A stretch of 64,000 bases of DNA. Origin: Datnioides undecimradiatus (taxonomy: Eukaryota; Chordata; Actinopteri; Lobotiformes; Datnioididae). A model generated the notes under the pieces. The model was not told the origin of the DNA and did no database searches. It saw nothing but the letters and a program-made list of their open reading frames with translations. The position numbers and the translations under genes were made by a program. The DNA lies in contig WARS01000030.1 in the NCBI GenBank assembly GCA_008933995.1, positions 2,373,501-2,437,500 of the forward strand, written 5' to 3'. Below are positions 59,435-64,000 of this stretch, piece after piece (the stretch's first letter is position 1; each line of letters starts with the position of its first letter).

Positions 59435-61199
59435 TCAGGACAAAACACCTATCAGCTCCTCCTCATCATTGTCCCCAACACCTTCTGTGGGACTGTCACA
59501 GGCCATGAGTCCCAGGCCCAGCTCTGCCAGCATCTCACAGCTCATGTCCGTCGTCACCATGATCTTCGTCTCCAGGCGGTTACACAGAGTTCTGTAGGAG
59601 GGCAAAGGGTATCCCAGCTCTCTCAAGTACTCATAGCCTTTTGTGCCCACTGCGCAGCGGATCTTTCGGGCCTTCAGGATGGTCTCTGGAGACCAGACGG
59701 CGCGTCGGGAGCGTTTGGTGAGGGATAGGGCACGAATCTGGTCCTCGTGCAGAAAGTTCTGGAGACCCTTCTCAATGCGATCGAGTCGATACAGACGCTT
59801 TTTCATCTCCTCTGCCTGGCAGAGACAGAAGAAGAAGATCAGGGCTTCTTATTCAACATTCACACTTTCGCATTTATGATTCCCGGGCAGCTGCCAACAT
59901 CTAGTTAATTGGAGCCAACTGACTCGGTTTTTATTTGATTGCTTTGTTGTCCCTTCAAAGAAAAACAAACAAAACAAAAACAATAAGAATGCAGCCATCC
60001 CACCTCTTTCTGTAGCCTGGCAGTGTGCTGCATCTCCTGCTCCAGCTGTTTCTTCAGGAGCTGACACTGCATGCAGGGCTGTTGGTCCTCCGCAGTCCGT
60101 TCTGTGTCCTCCTCCTCCAGGCCAGGCAGAGGGGTGCGTCTGGCATAGCCATGGTCCCCGAAGTTCAGCTCCTTCTCCACTATAAAAATAACCAATATCA
60201 GCAGCTAATATTGGATTTCCTGTCTACAATGTGATGCATTTTACATGCTTTGACATTGTTGATACTAGTGCACTTCTATTAAAAAATATGGCTGTTTATC
60301 TTCCAGTATTTATGCTTGCAGCTTTCTTGAGAACCATCGTCTTAACGTGACACTCAACACTGGTCTTTCAAAGTATTATACATTGTTGATCAGGGACTTT
60401 TTCCAGGTTACAGGAATTGTTGGCCAGAAACAACCTGTTCCTGTGGTCCAAATACCTGCAGGAATCCCCATATTAGATACATCCCCACATGTACCATCTG
60501 AAATGAATTAAGAAATCCAAAAGTGTGAATCGAGTCAATCTTGATTAACTTTGACCTGGATGAATGAGCGCCTCCACAGACATTAATCAAGAAGGAATTT
60601 TCTTGCACACTCAGTTACCTGGTTCAGGTTTCATGGGCAGTAAGATGTATGGGGTAGTTACTGCAGGGTAAGGAGGGTCACCGATGCTGAACAGGGTGGG
60701 GATGGCATTGGGCTTTAGCTTCTTGCCTCCAGCCGGAGACCTGGCTATCTCCTCAAACTGGCTCTGCTCAAAATGGTCCTTTGGGTGACAGGGATATGCA
60801 TGCATTACAGCAACCTAATGATGTTCCCAAATACAAGAGACAACAACATACATGCAATGACAATTAAGTGAACCAGGAAGATAATTTACCATTAAGAAAT
60901 AAAAAAAATTAACCTGTCACTTCATTTTTGGATGGATTATGTTGTTCTGTTTGACTCTGGGTCGTCCTCTTTTGGACTGACTCATCTTCACTATACAAGT
61001 GCTTTAACTGGCTCACAATCAAACATGAAACTCTCTGTGGACTCACTACCTGACAGAGTCTGGAGTGAGGAGTTGGTTCGAAGTCACGTCGACAGTTCAC
61101 CACCCATTTCTTCTTCCGGACGGGGTCTTGGGGGAACCTGAACAGCTGTTTACCTATGCTCGTTGAATTGGAGCAGTTTGGAGCGGAGCAGCCGCCCAT
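59435..61199 (-). CDS. THAP-domain protein with HCF-1-binding motif and transposase-like C-terminus
   Basis: Probable sequence-specific DNA-binding nuclear protein. Five minus-strand exons join in phase: 61,199-61,050, 60,778-60,619, 60,497-60,456, 60,179-60,004 and 59,815-59,435, giving 302 residues. The THAP zinc finger (C2CH) is complete: C4, C9, W32, then C49 and H52 across the first exon junction, closing with AIPTLF (75-80). A DHGY motif at 126-129 fits the HCF-1-binding consensus (D/E)HxY, just before a Gln/Glu/Leu-rich coiled coil (about 145-195). The C-terminal part (SPETILKARKIRCAVGTKGY, then ELGYPLPSYRTL) resembles the helical segment of P-element/THAP9-like transposases; no catalytic domain follows. 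The third exon is only 42 nt and keeps the frame, so it may be alternative. Which THAP paralogue this is I cannot say. It is head to head with toe1. Confidence 0.85.
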
Positions 61200-61995
61200 C
61201 GCAGCAGTTCAAGCGAACAGCAAAGCTAAATTTAGCAAACGGCAAGATAGCTTGGCTTGCAATGACGCTCAGATAGAGACTTTAATCATTCTATTCAGCT
61301 AGTAACTACTTACGCGGTGTAAAAATACAAGAAAAAGTTACATAACAGCTAAAGGTTTACTCCTAGAAACCAAAGTGTCGCCCTACTGACTTTTACACCC
61401 GTTAATATAAACACAATTTAAAATACTTTATCAGAGGTAAAATGTTTCTGACTTTGTTTGAGCCAAAATGGCGCACTTCATCTAGCTGGATAAGTATAGT
61501 GACGTTTTATTTTTAGGTGTCTATTGTAGACGCCTGCTTAAAACATTATCAAAAAGCAAAACGTCAAACATAAAAAACACTAAAATAGATAGATGTACAC
61601 ACTTTCATGATTAAATTAAAAATTTATTAAGTTTTAGAAAAATATTCCTGCATTCAGCTGGGAATGCGGTTTATTTGTGTTCAGAAAATAATCCAACTAG
61701 CAAGGCATTTTATGTCAGAGGACCCCAAGAAGCACGTTGAAATGTTTACGGTGGATTCGCTGTACGCTGTGGACCACAAGTACTTATAAATGAATAACTG
61801 TTAAACTAGTTAAACTAGTTAAACTAATAACGAGAAACTGTTATATATAACCGACCAGTAATGTATTTGCGTTGTGCAGCTGATAACGATTACCATTTCA
61901 AGATAGTTAGCTAAACAGGCTAATAAATGCTAATGTTCAATGTAGCCGTCGCTAACTTCAGGAAACGTTTGAGATACACCTAAGTTATTACAAAC
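61200..61995. promoter_or_regulatory. Shared divergent promoter region, THAP gene / toe1
   Basis: The two start codons point away from each other across 796 bp. No TATA box at a suitable place was seen for either gene, as usual for housekeeping bidirectional promoters; there is no obvious CpG-dense block. The stretch includes AT-rich sequence and a triple GTTAAACTA repeat at 61,801-61,826. Confidence 0.5.
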
Positions 61996-63603
61996 ATGGC
62001 TTCGTCTCTGGTAGTCCCCGTTATTGATGTCCATAATGATAATTTCAAAGAGCTTTGGCCTGCTATGGTGGTAGCCATTAAGTCGTCTTCATTCGTTGCA
62101 CTGGACACGGTAAGTGAGTGTCTGTGTTCCACGTTATTTATTAATGATGTCATTATTTATTTATTTATCTATCATGTTTAACTGCTGTGCTCATTGTTTG
62201 CCTTTGTTTCTCCCCTGAACGCCTTTCTTATTCCTTAATCCATACGGTGACCTGTGCAACATGCAGGCACACACTTAACTGCCTGTCATACACCCATGTG
62301 CACTGCTTATCATTAACCCAATTAACTAAATCTGACCCCATCTTTCAGTACAGTCTATGACACTCCTTGTATTGTCACATGATTTCATCATTCAGTAATA
62401 AGGAATAAATGGCTCATTTGTTGTTTCAGGAGCTGAGTGGACTTGGAAACAGGAAATCATTGCTGGCTGAGTGAGTATTAGTCCGATTACCACACGCTCA
62501 CCTGAAACAGCATCAATAGGTCGTTATTGAGTCAATTCAGTGCCATCTGCAATTTTAAGTTTGCCCTGACCTTCACTGTCATGTCTCAGGTCTATAGAGG
62601 ACAGATACAAAGCCATATGCCATGCCGCTCGCTCTCGCTCCATACTCTCCCTGGGAATCGCCTGTTACAAGAAACTGGACCAGAAGGTACAATTAGATTA
62701 TTTATGTCGGATGGACTTTTATGTCTATAATAACATGTATATTTTTGTTTGTGGGGTTTATCCTTTGTCTCCTCCTCCTTCTTTAATCTCTTCCCCAGGC
62801 TGCAGACACATACCTGGTCCAGGTGTATAACCTCACCCTGCTGTGCTCAGAGGAGTACATCATAGAGCCCCAGTCAGTCCAGTTCCTGGTACAGCATGGA
62901 TTTGACTTTAACAAGCAGTACGCCCATGGAATCCCTTACTGCAAGGGAAATAATAAGGTGATGATACTTACGTGCTGTTCTGTTGTGGGCTGAGCGTTCT
63001 TTGGACAGGGCTATTATGACAGGGCTACAGCCATCAAACATCAAGGGCATGTATTATAATAGGACAAGACACAAGCAGACAGAGCTGAGCACCATAGGAA
63101 CGCTGTGTCACAAGAGCAGGATAGCATTGAACGTGATACTGCAATGAATTCACATTGTCTTTTGTCTCTTGACTTTCTCTGCCAGGGAGGAGCAGATGAC
63201 CGAGGTGTCCACATCCGGGCGTTGTTCACTGAACTGCTGCGTGCTAAGAAACCCTTGGTGCTCCACAACGGCCTCATCGACATGGCCTTCCTCTACCAGG
63301 TACAGCTGAGTTATTGGACCCGCTCTTCAGATGTTGATTGTGTTTTACAGTTTTCACATATTCAGTCAGACTAATTAAAATGGGTCATTTTGTATAATAC
63401 GTTCCACCTCAACCTAAAGTGAAACATGAAAATGATTTTGTCTTTTTCTACCAGAGTTTTTATGCTCATCTGCCCGAGCGTTTGGCCACCTTCACAGCCG
63501 ACCTGTCTGAGATGTTCCCTGCCGGCATTTTTGACACCAAATATGTCACTGAGTTTGAACTGCGGCTCACTGCCTCCTACCTGGAGTACGCCTATAAAAA
63601 ATG
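61996..63603 (+). CDS. toe1: TOE1, target of EGR1 (DEDD 3'-exonuclease), 5' part
   Basis: Nuclear/Cajal-body deadenylase-like exonuclease that trims 3' ends of small nuclear RNAs. Six plus-strand exons join in phase: 61,996-62,109, 62,430-62,470, 62,590-62,686, 62,799-62,957, 63,186-63,299 and 63,455-63,603, covering 224 codons plus two bases; the gene continues past the window, so the rest of the nuclease domain, the zinc finger and the nuclear signal are missing. Seen: [16 protein letters not shown], the CAF1/DEDD motif VALDTELSGLG (D37, E39), [27 protein letters not shown], a second acidic site [12 protein letters not shown] (D169) and FYAHLPERL...[12 protein letters not shown]. These match vertebrate TOE1 closely. 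The final base pair TG before GTGAGC probably completes a Cys codon. All introns are GT-AG. Confidence 0.95.
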
Positions 63604-64000
63604 GTGAGCATCGCTTTACAGTGCAGCAGAGACACAGACTGCAGAAACACAGCTGAAGTGTTGATATCTTCCATTCATTTACTTGCTGGCTTCTATCTCT
63701 ATAGCAAAAGGAAAAGAACTGAATAGAAACTCTCATGGCCCTCAGCTATAAAGTTTCTAATTAAAACACAGAGAAAAAACAGATGAGTGAGCATGCAGAT
63801 GTCTTCCATGACTATTTTCCCACAATCAGGAATGTTTTTTCTACTATTTGTATGTCAAACTAAGAGAAAGAGATGTGGCTTTGTCCCAGATATCATTAGT
63901 GTGGACAGTTTACCTTGTATAGAGTTTAATAAATGCACTTTTTACATATTTTGACATAATATCCCTGCATGGTGTACAATGTTGTTGGTCAGCTACAGAT
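63604..64000 (+). other. toe1: toe1 intron, running off the window
   Basis: After the donor TG|GTGAGC at 63,604 no further toe1 exon appears before the right edge. The remaining 397 bases look intronic and AT-rich. Confidence 0.7.

Overview
The window is nuclear DNA from a ray-finned (teleost) fish, probably a percomorph. The evidence is split genes with GT-AG introns whose products match fish families (fabp6, elovl8, a one-selenocysteine selenoprotein P, toe1), very dense TG/CA microsatellites, and teleost-type transposon relics (Tc1, hAT, an R4/Rex6-type LINE, and interspersed repeats with the teleost 'TTTATATAGCGCC' tail). Most open frames in the window are chance frames, simple repeats read as protein, or single exons. 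I rebuilt the genes below by joining exons at visible splice sites and checking the reading phase across each junction.

Layout. Positions 1-29,300 hold no gene I can defend. They contain AT-rich DNA, microsatellite clusters (3.4-3.6, 5.8-6.3, 9.6 kb), a pyrimidine-rich tract ending in one coding-looking stretch (3.7-4.3 kb), a complete non-autonomous hAT element with a perfect 8-bp target duplication (15,127-15,870), a 221-bp-offset tandem duplication (19.1-19.45 kb), a 5'-truncated LINE with an open 3' frame (22.63-23.76 kb) and a Tc1 relic (24.3-24.96 kb). fabp6 (ileal bile-acid-binding protein) lies on the minus strand at 29.39-30.49 kb, with a TATA box and an upstream IR-1 element of the FXR type. 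Positions 30.6-43.4 kb are again without genes: a second Tc1 relic, microsatellites, a purine tract and repeats. elovl8 (fatty acid elongase) is on the minus strand at 43.5-48.7 kb, possibly starting at 50.4 kb. A selenoprotein P gene of the selenop2/sepp1b type is on the minus strand at 53.2-55.9 kb, with an in-frame TGA for selenocysteine and a good SECIS candidate in its 3' UTR. A THAP-domain gene (59.4-61.2 kb, minus) is head to head with toe1 (61,996 to beyond the right edge, plus), with 796 bp between the two start codons.

The genes do not form an operon or a single pathway. fabp6 and elovl8 both act in lipid handling, selenop2 in selenium transport or redox defence, the THAP protein probably in chromatin or transcription, and toe1 in 3'-end trimming of small nuclear RNAs. 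The clearest points of interest are the selenoprotein (a standard gene caller would stop at the Sec codon or split the gene), the FXR-type element at fabp6, the GC-AG intron of elovl8, and the THAP gene with its HCF-1-binding motif, 42-nt microexon and transposase-like C-terminus.
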